Shown: positions 17,401 through 24,001, counted from the first letter of the stretch. The stretch: DNA of 24,099 nucleotides from CADEGZ01 sp035443705 (GCA_035443705.1 DAORSV010000019.1:1-24099); one strand, 5' to 3'. Translations and numbers: made by a program. Notes: generated by a model not told the origin, from the sequence alone.

Positions 17401-18191
17401 GCTTCTTGTGGGTTTGCTACAACCCCAATGCCTCTCTCATAGCAACGCCCAAGATTGTATTGTGCGTCCGCGTACCCCTGATCTGCAGCCAGTCTATAAA
17501 ACCTGAATGCTTCGCCCTCTCCTCCAATGCTGTCTTGATACCAAAGCCCAAGCTTGTTTTGTGCCTTCGCGTTTCCCTGATCTGCAGCCTGTCTCTGAAG
17601 GCTCAATGCTTCTTCTTGTAAGTTTTGATTGCCCCTCAAATTAAACGCAAGATCGTTTTGTGCGTCCGCGTGTCCCTGAACTGCAGCCTGCCTATAAAGC
17701 TTCAATGCTTCTTCTGGGTTTGCGTCGACCCCAATGCCTGTAGCATAGCAACGCCCAAGACTGTATTGTGCCTCCGCCAATCCCTGCTCTGCAGCCAGTG
17801 TGTAAAGCCTGAATGCTTGTTGTGAGTTTGCTTTGACCCCGATGCCCTTCTCATAGCAAAGCGCAAGAATGGTGTTTATATGAGGAGATTTTTCTTGTAG
17901 CGTATTGTAATGCTGAAATATTGAATTTAAATCACCTTCTGAAACATCCGGGAGTTCTATGGCCTTACAAGCTGCAAATGAATACGTCTTTTTCGCAAAG
18001 TAAACCTCAATTATTTTATTAAATCCAGCAATAACATCTTGGGTTATCCCAATTCCATAAACTTGACATACCCCAAGTTGTAAGCTCGCTCTTAAGTAAT
18101 TAGGGGAATCAGGATTGATTGCGTCGTTTTGCATTGCTAAAAACTCAGCGTTATCTTTACTAAGGTTGGCTAATGCTTTTTTCGTATACAT
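14442..18191 (-). CDS. large Sel1-repeat/ankyrin/coiled-coil protein, candidate effector
   Basis: A 1249-residue protein with a mosaic layout. Residues about 104-305 hold six Sel1-type repeats (for example AEAQYSLGRCYATGIGV, then EEALKLYRQAA), with a weaker one at 35-70. Residues about 318-446 hold four ankyrin repeats (KTALHLAAEKG, RTALHIAAQYGH, LTPLCFAIISQ, and a degenerate last one). Then come a charged linker, long helical or coiled-coil stretches (480-620 and 670-860), and a C-terminal third (870-1249) with no family I recognise, including an R-N-x5-H motif at 945-952. There is no signal peptide or membrane helix. Both repeat types mediate protein contacts and are common in Legionella/Coxiella effectors; the acidic C-terminal tail (DDTEEIKDR) would suit Dot/Icm export, but this is inference. 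ATG 18191 has a strong GGGGGAGA ribosome site. The gene is single, with its own promoter. Confidence 0.9.
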   Translation of the reverse strand: MYTKKALANLSKDNAEFLAMQNDAINPDSPNYLRASLQLGVCQVYGIGITQDVIAGFNKIIEVYFAKKTYSFAACKAIELPDVSEGDLNSIFQHYNTLQEKSPHINTILALCYEKGIGVKANSQQAFRLYTLAAEQGLAEAQYSLGRCYATGIGVDANPEEALKLYRQAAVQGHADAQNDLAFNLRGNQNLQEEALSLQRQAADQGNAKAQNKLGLWYQDSIGGEGEAFRFYRLAADQGYADAQYNLGRCYERGIGVVANPQEAFRLYELAVDLGHPMARRALARYEYSIGVDANPQEASRLYKLHTERNSIFEKKGCAKTALHLAAEKGFEAVEAELKKGNVNINAEDEEGRTALHIAAQYGHAKAITALLGTSGINVDARTKEGLTPLCFAIISQCYTAVFTLVEAGADPNIDIKIWGIQAKTLLELAKIKGNEDIIQLLLLKATIQNFEKSPTKSNPSKKAFKQKTQTPPEKSEPGIIDKEMNYEKKYKEVEAEKQPESLKETTPTSVETLETIFSKKLEEKIILVNNIKTKMRELSDRKRDLQKTILLSIYTCTQLLEKPFNFQIKRKKKSRLYKLELNLSDLKHIEKIFENIKEQEEIISCFAERYTKLQKNLENVEHSNPNTKLLLTEQKNKDTSEDTFTWDNFLQTLVSTAGKTNNAKNAVLQEGLTALEKERITDEKFSGLMSELEKYPALLKAREKDWLNFKESVASSLDTNDNNRATDDNNKATEIYDKIQDKLTELGLSKEKTVEEKETTEKEALETVSSEEAFLSQQEPIRNDRSEAERFITRNATEQTVPLEDTEPKMEQTAKKTRQIAFKQKKAQETAARLQALQNCRIKNRIAAIRSLAVKGEVFSRASIRQEEKTTVEQSLLLTKGLVVLYREVETLKSIIAIISEKNEWTQERKYAILQGFAFVNEIAKNPKEGHPDDSIKSVARKLRNAIYKDHRTVMDTLQTNENLLVMVTAWVCFLETTNEIGVFAGDEGVLNNVSSDFLKKVYQIGLNLPNNCDAKKCTTLVSEMMDFRSIQKYESDSNIYLISCAVDTNQFLDFVKLIENKSEIMIVCEQDATVIYFKDKSTCKMASFKCNENLQTDISTLVQGKVLNFNDKILSKSTINHEEFYGQVYASVRLQNGCASLGEDIIGEQANKFCSAISSSASKTLKNAASAKDHTASQFLSQRDVKAYLIHLEELLLRGRTARHGQSSTAEKTKRNNYGAELLFFQGLKARRDDTEEIKDRPSTQSR
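15990..16031 (-). repeat. 21-bp tandem duplication inside the Sel1/ankyrin gene
   Basis: Two 21-base units, 15990-16010 and 16011-16031, differ at two bases and encode DNNRATD then DNNKATE (about residues 722-735). They keep the frame and look like a recent slippage or duplication event in a linker. Confidence 0.8.
16854..17240 (-). other. ankyrin-repeat segment of the large protein
   Basis: Encodes residues about 318-446: four ankyrin repeats with the consensus pattern (T/R)ALHxAAxxGH and following hydrophobic helices, for example EEGRTALHIAAQYGHAKAI. The last unit (KTLLELAKIKGNEDIIQLLL) is degenerate, and the third has a diverged helix. Confidence 0.85.
17277..17882 (-). repeat. Sel1-repeat array with near-identical DNA units
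   Basis: Codes for six 33- to 36-residue Sel1-like repeats (residues about 104-305). At DNA level several units remain very similar; the phrases TGCTTCTTSTGGGTTTGC and ACCCCAATGC recur at about 17290, 17400 and 17705, at intervals of one or more units. The fourth unit is shortened (SIGGEGEAFRFY) and the third lost its GIGV loop, so the array has both recent duplication and decay. Confidence 0.8.
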
Positions 18192-18248
18192 AATTTATCT
18201 CCCCCGCTTGTATATACTCACTCTAAGTTGTCTTTATTATTTTTCTTA

Positions 18249-18278
18249 CTTATACACTAGAGTTGAGTTCAATAGCAA
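18249..18278 (-). promoter_or_regulatory. promoter of the Sel1/ankyrin gene
   Basis: On the minus strand TTGCTA (18273-18278) and TATAAG (18249-18254) are spaced by 18 bases, with TG directly before the -10. The leader to ATG 18191 would be about 50 bases. The -10 is good; the -35 is moderate. Confidence 0.4.
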
Positions 18279-18406
18279 GTCAGTGTATACTCACGCTCTC
18301 GTAAATATTCGATGAACCCCGTTATGTTCGTTATTCATCTAGACAAACATATAACGTCATGATATCGTTACGAATTCATAAACTCAATTGTAGATTATAT
18401 TTAAAG

Positions 18407-20323
18407 ATGGCACTTATCCGATTAGAAACTGTTTCTCTCGCTTTTGGGGAATCCCCTCTTTTAGATAAAGTTAATTTAAAAATAGAATCTCGAGAACGGA
18501 TTTTTTTAATTGGCCGTAATGGTATGGGTAAATCCTGTTTACTAAAAGTCATTATGGGAACAATTAAAGTTGATGATGGCAAAATTTTTAAAATGCCAGG
18601 ACTAAAAATCGCTGAATTAGCACAAACACTTACGCATTCAGAATCAGAGACTGTTTACGATGTGGTTGCTGAAGGCCTACACGAAGTCGGATTACTGCTA
18701 AAACGTTACCACCAATTAATCGCACACCCACCTGAATTCGATTCTGGCTCTACAAATCAATGGATGCGCGAACTAGAACAAACTCAAAAAGCATTAGAAA
18801 CCCAACAAGGCTGGCAATTTGTACAAATTATCGATTCAATTTTGACTCAACTCGAACTCCCCGCGGATAAAAAAATGGGGACTTTGTCGGGTGGTTGGCA
18901 AAGACGTGTGCTCTTAGCACGAGCGCTGGTAGGACAACCTGATTTATTATTGCTAGACGAGCCTACAAACCATTTAGATCTGGAAGCCATAACGTGGCTA
19001 GAAACGTATTTAGCACAATATCAAGGCGCTGTATTATGTATTACACACGATAGGACCTTATTGCGCAAATTAAGCAAACGAATTTTGGAATTAGATCGTG
19101 GAAAATTAACCTCATGGGTGGGCGATTACGATAGCTTTTTAGTCGATAAAGAACATCGTTTAGAAGTAGAGCGTACTCACGATAAATTATTTGATAAAAA
19201 TCTCGCTAAAGAAGAAGTCTGGATAAGACAAGGCGTTAAAGCACGTCGCACGCGCAATGAAGGTCGTGTGCGAGCGCTAGAACAATTAAGACGCGAACGC
19301 TCGCAACGTATAGGCTTACAGGGAAAACCAAAGTTTACAACAAACGACACAAAACTGTCGGGTGAATTGGTTATTAAGGCAGAAAATATCTGTTACCAAA
19401 TCAATGATCGCGTTTTAATTAAAGATTTTTCAATGCGGATATACAGAGGCGATAAAATCGCACTCATTGGTCCAAATGGCGTTGGAAAAAGTACTTTTAT
19501 AAAAATAATGTTGGGGCAGCTCGAGCCTAAAAGTGGTCTCGTTGAATTGGGCACGAATTTACAAATTGGTTATTTTGATCAGTTACGGCTGGGTATCGAT
19601 CCCAAGCTCTCCGCTTACGAAAATGTGGGCGGTGGTCGCGAAAGCATTATGGTCAATGGTAGTGAAAAACATATTATTAGCTACTTATCGGATTTTTTGT
19701 TTACGCCGCAACGTGCGCGAACCCCGGTAAAAATGCTCTCGGGCGGAGAATGTAATCGCTTATTGCTCGCAAAACTGTTTAGTTTACCTACAAATTTACT
19801 GGTTCTAGATGAACCAACCAATGATTTAGACATTGAGTCATTAGAACTTCTGGAATCCATTTTGGTGGATTATAAAGGTACTCTTTTACTGGTTAGCCAT
19901 GATAGAACCTTTGTGGATGAAGTCGCAACGAGCACCCTACATTTTGCCGGAGACGGCATTATTAATGAATATGTGGGTGGGTATAACGCGATTCCCGTTT
20001 CAACATCCACCCCTTCACTCACAAATGCGCATAAAAAACCAATAGTGAGCCCAGAAATCCAAATAAACCCAAAAGAGGCTCCTGCTATTCAGTTCAATTC
20101 AAAAATGAAAAAAGAACGTGCAGAGTTGCCCGAAAAAATTGCAAAACATGAAGCTGAACAAGCGCTGCTCCATGTAGAAATCGCTAGCGATAATTTTTAT
20201 AAAAATGAAAAAAATTATGTCTCAGATACATTGGCTAGATTACAAAAAATTGAAGACACCTTGAAAAAAATGTATAAGCGCTGGGAAGAATTAGAGGCAC
20301 TTTTCAATTCCCAAGGCCTTTAG
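18407..20323 (+). CDS. uup: ABC-F family ATPase Uup
   Basis: A soluble ABC-F protein with two fused ATPase domains; family members act on ribosomes or, for Uup, limit precise excision of transposons and influence DNA branch handling. Domain 1: Walker A GRNGMGKSC (about 36-44), signature LSGGWQRRVLLARAL, Walker B LLLLDEPTNHLD. Domain 2: GPNGVGKSTF, LSGGECNRLLLAKLF, LLVLDEPTNDLD. The C-terminal coiled-coil arm (about 575-638, LPEKIAKHEAEQALLHVEI) is the Uup-type DNA-binding domain, which sets it apart from EttA and YheS. I chose ATG 18407 (638 residues, the usual size), since MALIRLETVSLAFG is the normal N terminus; the frame is open back to 18359 but not homologous. It is divergent from the Sel1/ankyrin gene. 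Confidence 0.93.
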   Translation: MALIRLETVSLAFGESPLLDKVNLKIESRERIFLIGRNGMGKSCLLKVIMGTIKVDDGKIFKMPGLKIAELAQTLTHSESETVYDVVAEGLHEVGLLLKRYHQLIAHPPEFDSGSTNQWMRELEQTQKALETQQGWQFVQIIDSILTQLELPADKKMGTLSGGWQRRVLLARALVGQPDLLLLDEPTNHLDLEAITWLETYLAQYQGAVLCITHDRTLLRKLSKRILELDRGKLTSWVGDYDSFLVDKEHRLEVERTHDKLFDKNLAKEEVWIRQGVKARRTRNEGRVRALEQLRRERSQRIGLQGKPKFTTNDTKLSGELVIKAENICYQINDRVLIKDFSMRIYRGDKIALIGPNGVGKSTFIKIMLGQLEPKSGLVELGTNLQIGYFDQLRLGIDPKLSAYENVGGGRESIMVNGSEKHIISYLSDFLFTPQRARTPVKMLSGGECNRLLLAKLFSLPTNLLVLDEPTNDLDIESLELLESILVDYKGTLLLVSHDRTFVDEVATSTLHFAGDGIINEYVGGYNAIPVSTSTPSLTNAHKKPIVSPEIQINPKEAPAIQFNSKMKKERAELPEKIAKHEAEQALLHVEIASDNFYKNEKNYVSDTLARLQKIEDTLKKMYKRWEELEALFNSQGL

Positions 20324-20367
20324 CCTTTCTACTAAAGAATGCCTTACAATGAGATGAATTTTCCCCG

Positions 20368-21297
20368 TCAAGGCTGAGGCTTTTTTCGATTTTCATCTTC
20401 TTCTGAATCCGGATGATCTTTCTTAACCGTGAAAAATTTTTTCTTCTCTAAATTATCTAAGGGTAAAAATGAATGCCCTTCTTTTGTTTGGTGTTCTACC
20501 TCCTCTTTGTGAATGGTTTTATCGTGTTTGTCGTATTCTATGTGTGTGACGTGCTCTTCGTGTTTCTCACGTTCATGCACTTCGTGTATCCCATGTACGT
20601 TGTGTTCTTCTTCCTCTTGCTCTTCTTCTTGCGCTTCTTCCTCGTATTCTTCTTCCTCTTGCTCTTCTTTCTCGCATTCTTTTTCCTCTTGCCCTTCTTT
20701 CTCGTATTCTTCTTCCTCTTCCTCTTGCTCTTCTTTCTCCCGTTCTTTTTCCTCTTGCTCTTCTTTCTCGAGTTCTTCTTTCTCTTGTTCTTCTTCCGCT
20801 TCTTCGACTTCAAACCCCTCGGCTTCTTCAACTTCTGCATCTTTCTCTTCTTCCTCGTTTTTCTCCGGTTCTTCATCTTCGTCTTCCTTTTCTTCTTCCA
20901 ATTCTTCTCCTTCATCGTCTTCAGGCCCTTCTGTCTCTTTCAGTTCTTCAGCTTCCCTGGCTTCTTCTACTTCGTCAACTAAGACTAGTAACGCGATACC
21001 CGAAATTGCTTTCTCTACCGCTTTTAAAAATAAAAAGAACGATTTAATTTTATTACTTTTCCAAGCATGATGTTTTTCTATTATGATTTTGCAAATATTA
21101 TAAACAGTGCTTGGGTTTAAGGAAGAATGTTGTATTATCTTTAAAATAGCAGCTAACTTCGAAGTATTTTTCTCGTTGAGATTTTTTTCTTTTTTTATAT
21201 AAATAATCATTTTTTTTCGGATAAGAATGCGAATATGTTTGTTATTAATAGCGTTTAATTGAGTAAAAATATTATGCAAATCAATTTTTTCTGTCAT
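20368..21297 (-). CDS. glutamate/histidine-rich low-complexity protein
   Basis: A 309-residue protein of unknown function. Residues 1-107 look folded and mostly helical, basic, with a hydrophobic helix at about 86-107 (FFLFLKAVEKAISGIALLVL) that is too weak for a sure membrane span. Residues 108-231 are more than half glutamate with lysine and glutamine, partly arranged in units like EKEEQEEKE. Residues 232-275 are rich in histidine (HNVHGIHEVHEREKHEEH), and a short charged tail follows. Such acidic/His-rich sequence can bind metal ions or basic proteins, which is inference. The start at ATG 21297 has AGAGGG seven bases away. A small ORF ends exactly at that ribosome site. Opposite-strand long frames over this segment are mirror images of its low complexity. 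Confidence 0.75.
   Translation of the reverse strand: MTEKIDLHNIFTQLNAINNKHIRILIRKKMIIYIKKEKNLNEKNTSKLAAILKIIQHSSLNPSTVYNICKIIIEKHHAWKSNKIKSFFLFLKAVEKAISGIALLVLVDEVEEAREAEELKETEGPEDDEGEELEEEKEDEDEEPEKNEEEEKDAEVEEAEGFEVEEAEEEQEKEELEKEEQEEKEREKEEQEEEEEEYEKEGQEEKECEKEEQEEEEYEEEAQEEEQEEEEHNVHGIHEVHEREKHEEHVTHIEYDKHDKTIHKEEVEHQTKEGHSFLPLDNLEKKKFFTVKKDHPDSEEDENRKKPQP
20605..20976 (-). repeat. purine-rich (GAA/GAG) low-complexity tract
   Basis: About 370 bases of almost pure GAA/GAG codons on the coding strand (CTT/CTC on the plus strand), with imperfect recurring units. Repeats in threes keep the reading frame, so copy changes lengthen or shorten the acidic segment rather than switch the gene off. 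Long purine/pyrimidine strands of this kind can adopt triplex structures and slip in replication. Confidence 0.8.
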
Positions 21298-21308
21298 TCT
21301 ATAGCCCT

Positions 21309-21374
21309 CTAGTTTACGACAGAAGATTTTTTTTGCGTTAATTTTCGATTCGACAACTTCTTTATATTAGACAT
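21309..21374 (-). CDS. possible 21-residue leader peptide before the Glu/His-rich gene
   Basis: ATG 21374 to TAG 21309-21311 encodes MSNIKKLSNRKLTQKKSSVV plus a final Asn, strongly basic. GAGGG lies five bases before the start. The stop codon overlaps the AGAGGG ribosome site of the next gene (start 21297), an arrangement seen in leader peptides that control the following gene. The context GAGGGCTAT before both starts is nearly identical, so the two could share an origin. It lacks any other support. Confidence 0.35.
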   Translation of the reverse strand: MSNIKKLSNRKLTQKKSSVVN

Positions 21375-21485
21375 GATAGCCCTCGGGTCTTTTCCATTCT
21401 GCTTTTTTTAAGTTTAGACCTTTTGCTATTTAAAACCTATTTTGACATATTACCTACCAAGGCTTTTGACTTTTAAAATTTTGAC

Positions 21486-21491
21486 TATACT
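21486..21491 (+). promoter_or_regulatory. -10 hexamer of the Q-rich micro-ORF
   Basis: TATACT, five of six consensus positions, lies about 50 bases before ATG 21542. Three TTGAC boxes stand upstream or overlapping (21442, 21466, 21481), but none is at the ideal 16-18 base distance; the best is TTGACT at 21466 with 14. Confidence 0.35.
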
Positions 21492-21541
21492 TACATTTGT
21501 TAATCGTAAAAACGTTTAATTTAATTTTAAGGAGCACTAAT

Positions 21542-21616
21542 ATGGGTCAACAATCACAAAAGCCACAACAACCACATGACCAACAACAACCTGGCCAAAA
21601 ACAACGTCAACAATAA
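21542..21616 (+). CDS. 24-residue glutamine-rich micro-protein
   Basis: ATG 21542 to TAA 21614-21616. It is preceded by AAGGAG (21529-21534) at a seven-base spacing, an excellent ribosome site, with a -10 hexamer further upstream. The peptide begins MGQQSQKPQQPHDQQQPGQK and ends RQQ: eleven of its 24 residues are Gln, with four Pro and no hydrophobic core. Similar tiny Q/P-rich proteins occur in some Legionellales genomes as far as I recall, but I cannot confirm homology. The strong translation signals in an otherwise empty 360-base gap make it a likely real gene. Function unknown. Confidence 0.55.
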   Translation: MGQQSQKPQQPHDQQQPGQKQRQQ

Positions 21617-21636
21617 ACGAGATTAAAAATCTTGTT
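21616..21636. terminator. weak hairpin between convergent micro-ORF and hemH
   Basis: AACGAGAT (21616-21623) and ATCTTGTT (21629-21636) pair with one wobble around TAAAA. It lies between the two convergent genes' ends. No T-run follows on the plus strand, so if it is a terminator it is a poor one. Confidence 0.3.
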
Positions 21637-21661
21637 GTATGACAGGGGAGTAATTTTCGGA

Positions 21662-22639
21662 TTATTCCCCAACCATTTTTGCCATTGCTTTAATCCAAAG
21701 TGGCTCTGTATTTAAACAGGGTATAAATGTAAATGCATTTCCACCTAACGATTGCCATTGTTCTCGCGCCCGAATGTTAATTTCCTCGAGTGTTTCTAAA
21801 CAATCTGCTACAAAAGAGGGACACGCAATAGCAATATTCCGAATGCCCTGTTGAATAAATTCGGGTAAAATTAAATCGGTATAGGGTTTAATCCAAGGCG
21901 TTCGTCCCAATCGAGATTGAAAAGAAACGCGATATTGATTTTTTGATAAACCTAAAGCATTTGCAAGCGCATCCGATGTAGAAAAACATTGTGTTTTGTA
22001 ACATGGTGTGCTGTTACGCAATTGGCGTTCGGGTAAACCATGATAGCTTAATAAAAGCATATCCAGTTTTTTATTTTTAAAATCTTCCTGAATATGTTTT
22101 TGAATAACATGTGCGTATGCAGCAATAAAACCTGGGTCTTGATAAAAATTTTCTTGAATACGCACCACGGGATTGTTCCATTGTGCGAATTTGGAAGCAA
22201 CTTTTAGAAATTCTGCAATAACAGATCCTGTCGCAGCAGATGCATATTGTGGAAACAATGGCAACACGCTGAGCGTATCACAGCCCTTGAGTTTCTGGAC
22301 CGCTGTTCGAATATTGGGGTTTCCGTAACGCATCCCGAGTTCCACTTGGTATCCAGCACCAAGCTCGATGGCCAATGCTTCTTTCATGGCTTTTGAATAA
22401 ACTAAGAGCGGAGAGCCTGCTTCTAAAGGCAAATTGCCCTTCAGCCAAATTTTTTGATAAGCCTCGGCGGAGTTTTTATAACGACGTGGAATAACGAGAC
22501 AATTGACCAAGAACCAACGGACTATGCCGGGTAAATCAACAACCATCGGATCGTTTAAAAATTGCTTTAAATAACGCCGAACGGATTTAGGGTCGCAATC
22601 ATCCGGCGTGCCTAAATTAATGAGTAAAACTCCCTTCAT
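21662..22639 (-). CDS. hemH: ferrochelatase
   Basis: Inserts Fe2+ into protoporphyrin IX, the last step of haem synthesis, at the cytoplasmic membrane face. The 325-residue protein has the family hallmarks: N-terminal KGVLLINLGTPD, QKIW and GSPLLVYSK (about 69-90), VLPLFPQYASAATGS (about 145-160), the metal-binding SYHGLPER with its histidine, and CPSFVADCLETLEEI with the distal glutamate. I chose ATG 22639, where the conserved sequence begins; the frame is open to a TTG at 22657 without homology. No Shine-Dalgarno stands before 22639. A weak -35/-10 pair (TTGCGC, 16 bases, TACTAT) close to the start would give a leaderless transcript, or translation may be coupled to the overlapping small ORF. 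Having hemH suggests the organism makes its own haem. Confidence 0.95.
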   Translation of the reverse strand: MKGVLLINLGTPDDCDPKSVRRYLKQFLNDPMVVDLPGIVRWFLVNCLVIPRRYKNSAEAYQKIWLKGNLPLEAGSPLLVYSKAMKEALAIELGAGYQVELGMRYGNPNIRTAVQKLKGCDTLSVLPLFPQYASAATGSVIAEFLKVASKFAQWNNPVVRIQENFYQDPGFIAAYAHVIQKHIQEDFKNKKLDMLLLSYHGLPERQLRNSTPCYKTQCFSTSDALANALGLSKNQYRVSFQSRLGRTPWIKPYTDLILPEFIQQGIRNIAIACPSFVADCLETLEEINIRAREQWQSLGGNAFTFIPCLNTEPLWIKAMAKMVGE

Positions 22640-22844
22640 TTTGAGATAGTAACACAATTTCTGATTTGCGCAACGCCTCCTGTGGATCTGAATGTACTTG
22701 ATTTAAGCCTGCTTTGATTTTTGGTAATACGCTACCCCAGTCTTTCTGCAAAATCGCAATCTGCTCTTTAACGTTTTCTTTGTCGTGCTGGTGTTGGATC
22801 CGATTTTGTTTCCTTTGAGGCATTTTGTCGTCGTCGTTTTTCAT
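22617..22844 (-). CDS. possible small ORF overlapping both neighbours
   Basis: A 75-codon frame from ATG 22844 to 22617 overlaps the 3' end of the alanine-rich gene by 77 bases and the start of hemH by 23 bases. AAGAGG lies just before the ATG. The part outside the overlap (IAILQKDWGSVLPKIKAGL and the following residues) has a protein-like amphipathic pattern, which is better than expected of a shadow. It is displaced by one base from the upstream gene, so it might instead be the frameshifted original tail of that protein. Otherwise the 128 bases would be plain leader for hemH. Confidence 0.3.
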   Translation of the reverse strand: MKNDDDKMPQRKQNRIQHQHDKENVKEQIAILQKDWGSVLPKIKAGLNQVHSDPQEALRKSEIVLLSQNEGSFTH

Positions 22845-23775
22845 GCGCCTCTTGGCCCTGATTCAGTTCTGGGGCAGTCTGCGCGGCGACCTCCTGTGTG
22901 CGAGCTAAAGCTTGCGCAATGATTTCATTATGTGCATCAATTTTAGCCTCAAGGTTTGCACCAACCGCTTTTAAAGTAGTGATGATGGGATCTTCAGCTG
23001 CTTTAGCAAGTGCCTCAGAAACGTCCTCAACTCCTTCACTCGCGCTTGCGGCGGCGGCTCTGAGCCCCTGTTTTAGCCTCTTCGGAATTGCGTTGTTTAG
23101 AAACTTAGCGGCTTTCTTAAGCCCTATTTTTGCAGGTTGAGGTACTAAGCTATCAGCCGCATCTGCCACTGTTGCAGCTCCTGATGCAGCTCTCTTTACT
23201 GCCTTCGCTGCGTCCCTCCTTCTCTGTGCTTCCGGGCTTATTTCTGCTGCATGTATCTCACTTATTCGCTGAGTTTCTTCCGCTAATTTTTTAGCGCTTT
23301 TGCAAAAGCCAGCAGCAGATTTTGCTAAATCGGATAACATCCTACCAACCTTTATACATCCTTGTTTAGCCTTAAATAACATTTCTTGTGCAACTTGTTT
23401 ATTACTCGCCCCATACGTCGGATAATCAGCCTGTAACTTCTTTAAATGCTTATCATTAGCCTCGTAATCACTCAAAGCTCGATCAATAGCCTTTTCCAAC
23501 TTTTCAATTTCTTGTGCGGTAGGAGGAACCTGCATGCTTTTTGAAATTTCTTTGATATTCTCCACATGCTTTTTTATCTGTTCATAAAAGTCGTTAAGCT
23601 CGTATTTATACCACCGATCCTGCTCAGATAAGTTCAGATCCATCGTTACCTTTAAGCTCTGTCGTTTTATTAACGCATCTAGGTTATCCAAACACTGCTG
23701 CGCATTCGCTCTAAGCGCCTCTAAACGTGCTTGTGTTTTCTCTTTAAGTTGTTTCTCTGTCATTGGAGTGCTCAT
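22768..23775 (-). CDS. alanine-rich helical protein of unknown function
   Basis: A 335-residue protein with no family I recognise. Residues 1-180 are predicted almost wholly helical with coiled-coil character (for example AQEIEKLEKAIDRALSDYEA at about 87-106). Residues 186-262 form an alanine-rich amphipathic segment (KAVKRAASGAATVADAADS), and the tail from 312 is disordered and very basic, ending ARQRKR. There is no signal peptide; the alanine/glycine runs near 186-260 are only weakly hydrophobic. Start ATG 23775 has TAGGAG eight bases upstream. Long helical, lineage-specific proteins like this are frequent among effectors of intracellular Legionellales; the role is inference. A TATACT -10 lies about 35 bases before the start. 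Confidence 0.7.
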   Translation of the reverse strand: MSTPMTEKQLKEKTQARLEALRANAQQCLDNLDALIKRQSLKVTMDLNLSEQDRWYKYELNDFYEQIKKHVENIKEISKSMQVPPTAQEIEKLEKAIDRALSDYEANDKHLKKLQADYPTYGASNKQVAQEMLFKAKQGCIKVGRMLSDLAKSAAGFCKSAKKLAEETQRISEIHAAEISPEAQRRRDAAKAVKRAASGAATVADAADSLVPQPAKIGLKKAAKFLNNAIPKRLKQGLRAAAASASEGVEDVSEALAKAAEDPIITTLKAVGANLEAKIDAHNEIIAQALARTQEVAAQTAPELNQGQEAHEKRRRQNASKETKSDPTPARQRKR

Positions 23776-23809
23776 TGAAAATGCTCCTAATTTGTTACCT
23801 TTACGACTA

Positions 23810-23815
23810 AGTATA
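23810..23815 (-). promoter_or_regulatory. -10 hexamer of the alanine-rich protein gene
   Basis: TATACT on the minus strand, 34 bases before ATG 23775, fits a sigma-70 -10. The -35 region at the right distance (CCTGTT) is poor. The rest of 23776-24001 contains only imperfect AT-rich repeats. Confidence 0.4.
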
Positions 23816-24001
23816 GTGCAAGAATTTTCAAAACAGGGTGTTTGGCTTAAATTTTTTACTATATAAAAGTGCGGTAGGTCTGTCGAGGTTTACCAAAAAA
23901 CACCGAAAACGCATTTTTGGGTCAATTACAATCTAAAGAGTAATTTCCCCAAAATTCAAGAATTGCATTTTAGGGCAAGTCAAATATAGGTTTGGTATTA
24001 T

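Noticed and set aside
17301..17825. Plus-strand frames with internal repeats over the Sel1 region
   Set aside because: They arise from the DNA repeats of the minus-strand Sel1 array read backwards; no protein-like pattern of their own.
17277..17882. Possible CRISPR-like array from regularly spaced repeats
   Set aside because: Units are about 100 bases, in frame, and encode Sel1 repeats; there are no short repeats with unique spacers and no cas genes.
18359..18406. 16-residue upstream extension of Uup
   Set aside because: The family N terminus MALIRLETVSL begins at 18407; the extension has no homology or ribosome site.
20473..21070. Long open frames opposite the Glu-rich gene, rich in Phe/Leu or Ser
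   Set aside because: They are the complement of GAA/GAG runs (TTC/CTC), lack ribosome sites, and have only low-complexity content.
23893..23920. CCAAAAA/TTTTTGG hairpin as terminator of fabV
   Set aside because: Seven AT-rich pairs with a 14-base loop and no T-run after it in the right direction; too weak to call.
23911..23990. Imperfect direct repeat (GCATTTTTGGGTCAA and GCATTTTAGGGCAAG) upstream of the alanine-rich gene
   Set aside because: Only loosely alike over about 15 bases and not placed sensibly relative to the promoter; chance is likely.
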